Assembly (NCBI GenBank): GCA_016285215.1
Contig: JAEEQI010000133.1
Coordinates: forward strand, 1-6,614
Origin: Bacteroidales bacterium
GTDB lineage: Bacteria; Bacteroidota; Bacteroidia; Bacteroidales; UBA932
Direction: 5' to 3'
DNA: 6,614 nucleotides
A model generated the notes under the pieces. That model searched no databases. It saw only the letters and a list, made by a program, of their open reading frames with translations, and was not told the DNA's origin. A program made the position numbers and the translations under genes. Numbering within the stretch: the stretch's first letter is position 1; every line of letters begins with the position of its first letter. Positions 5,686 to 6,614 of this stretch are shown piece by piece.

Positions 5686-5717
5686 TTTGGAAGATTGGGG
5701 AAAACGCCGTAACTTTG
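5686..5717 (+). promoter_or_regulatory. Near-consensus Bacteroidetes promoter for pyrC
   Basis: TTTG (5686-5689), a 20-base spacer and TAACTTTG (5710-5717) match both halves of the Bacteroidetes primary sigma-factor consensus exactly. The ATG of pyrC begins only 7 bases after the -7 box, so the transcript should start at or within a few bases of the ATG. There is no room for a ribosome binding site. Confidence 0.75.
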
Positions 5718-5724
5718 CCTCAGA

Positions 5725-6614
5725 ATGAAGCCCGTAAAAGACGGAATCCTGGAATGCCTCTCCTTTGCAGATGTGCACGTACACCTGCGAGAGCCCGGTT
5801 TCACTGCTAAAGAAACCATTCTTACAGGCACCCGTGCCGCAGCTCGCGGCGGTTACACCCTCGTTTGTCCTATGCCCAATCTCAATCCCGTTCCGGACTC
5901 CCCGGAGACGCTGGCCATTGAGCTGGAGGCCATACGCAAAGACGCTGTGGTGAGGGTGCTCCCCTATTGCTCCATTACAATGGGCCGAAGAGGCCTGGAA
6001 CTCGTGGACTTTGCCACCCTCAAGGGCAGCTGCTGCGCCTTCTCCGACGACGGCTCCGGCGTCCAGAGCGAAGCCGTGATGCTGGAAGCTATGAAGGCCG
6101 CCGCCCGCGAAGGCGTAATCATAGCCGCCCACTGCGAAGACAACACCCTCCCGGGAGAAGACCCCCGCAGCGAATGGGGCCAGATTGAACGGGACCTGGA
6201 GCTTTGTGCTAAAACCGGCTGCCACTACCACGTGTGCCATATATCCTCCCGCGAGAGCGTCCGCCTCATCCGGGAAGCCAAGGCCCGCGGGGTCAACGTA
6301 ACCTGCGAGACCGCTCCCCACTACCTCACCCTCTGCAAAGAAGACGTAAAGGATGAAGGCCGATTCAAGATGAATCCCCCCATCCGCAGCGCAGAGGACC
6401 GCGAGGCGCTCATCGAAGGCCTGGCCGACGGAACCATTGACGTCATTGCCACCGACCACGCCCCGCACACCGCCGAGGAGAAGAGCCGCGGCTTTGCCAA
6501 AAGCGCTATGGGTATTGTGGGTCTGGAGACCTCCTTCCCCGTGCTCTACACCCGCCTGGTGCGCACCGGCCGCATTAGCCTGGAGCGCCTGGTAGAGGCT
6601 ATGAGCGAGGCACC
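5725..6614 (+). CDS. pyrC: Dihydroorotase, class I, 3' end outside window
   Basis: Dihydroorotase cyclises carbamoyl-aspartate to dihydroorotate, the third step of pyrimidine synthesis, in the cytosol. The 296 visible residues show DVHVHLREPG (16-25, metal ligands His18 and His20, substrate Arg22), CPMPN (48-52), FSDDGSG (106-112, the Asp position that replaces carboxylated lysine in Bacillus-type enzymes), AHCED (135-139), HISS (172-175), KMNPPIRS (215-222), ATDHAPH (242-248, catalytic Asp244) and GIVGLE (263-268). It resembles Bacillus subtilis PyrC strongly. The ATG at 5725 is firm: an in-frame TAA lies at 5710-5712. The protein therefore lacks the roughly 45 N-terminal residues that usually form part of the beta-sandwich subdomain, and the segment after HCED is shorter than in Bacillus. 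The family is usually about 425 residues, so the C-terminal part lies beyond the window. It is divergent from the arginine/cytidine operon. Confidence 0.94.
   Translation, partial: MKPVKDGILECLSFADVHVHLREPGFTAKETILTGTRAAARGGYTLVCPMPNLNPVPDSPETLAIELEAIRKDAVVRVLPYCSITMGRRGLELVDFATLKGSCCAFSDDGSGVQSEAVMLEAMKAAAREGVIIAAHCEDNTLPGEDPRSEWGQIERDLELCAKTGCHYHVCHISSRESVRLIREAKARGVNVTCETAPHYLTLCKEDVKDEGRFKMNPPIRSAEDREALIEGLADGTIDVIATDHAPHTAEEKSRGFAKSAMGIVGLETSFPVLYTRLVRTGRISLERLVEAMSEA

Noticed and set aside
5632..6468. Leftward open frame covering the start of pyrC
   Set aside because: The plus strand carries an unmistakable dihydroorotase with a promoter directly in front, and the antisense frame would run across both.
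1..6614. CRISPR array, tRNA or rRNA genes
   Set aside because: No regularly spaced direct repeats, tRNA-like cloverleaf or ribosomal RNA segments were seen on either strand.

Overview
The window looks like a chromosome segment of a Bacteroidetes bacterium, probably a gut-type, fairly GC-rich Bacteroidales. The evidence is threefold. Promoters fit the Bacteroidetes pattern (TTG/TTTG, about 20 bases, TAnnTTTG). Good Shine-Dalgarno sites are absent in front of the genes. The gene families (RhuM-type protein, lipoprotein flavodoxin, 307-residue guanidino-group hydrolase) are ones I associate with that phylum. Genus and species cannot be read from the sequence.

Left part (1-1690), accessory in character: the first 12 codons of a leftward gene lie at 38-1 with a good promoter at 60-89. 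A non-coding stretch follows (about 90-577). It holds an 11-bp inverted repeat around a small hairpin (121-207), a nested multi-helix element (230-364), a Bacteroidetes promoter pointing right (378-408) and a leader hairpin (510-538). Next is a RhuM-family gene (578-1495), visibly more AT-rich than the genes to its right, with a C-terminal phospholipase-D-like motif. The gap at 1496-1689 is packed with GC-rich palindromes: a REP-like doublet and three copies of an 11-mer that can form alternative hairpins.

Middle part (1690-5627): five leftward genes separated by 1-22 bases, almost certainly one operon. In transcription order they encode a guanidino-group hydrolase (arginine-deiminase-like), a true ornithine carbamoyltransferase, cytidine deaminase, an exported lipoprotein flavodoxin and a secreted protein of unknown function. 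The first two could turn arginine into citrulline and then into ornithine plus carbamoyl phosphate. Cytidine deaminase releases ammonia and supplies uridine. The last two act outside the cytoplasm and have no obvious metabolic link.

Right part (5628-6614): a 97-base divergent intergenic region carries a perfect 12-bp palindrome and a near-ideal promoter for a rightward class I dihydroorotase gene (pyrC) that runs off the window. The promoter lies so close to the ATG that the mRNA should be leaderless or nearly so. The dihydroorotase starts directly at its metal-binding motif and lacks the usual N-terminal subdomain. Ornithine carbamoyltransferase and pyrimidine synthesis share carbamoyl phosphate, so the divergent layout may reflect coordinated nitrogen and carbamoyl-phosphate use; this is inference.
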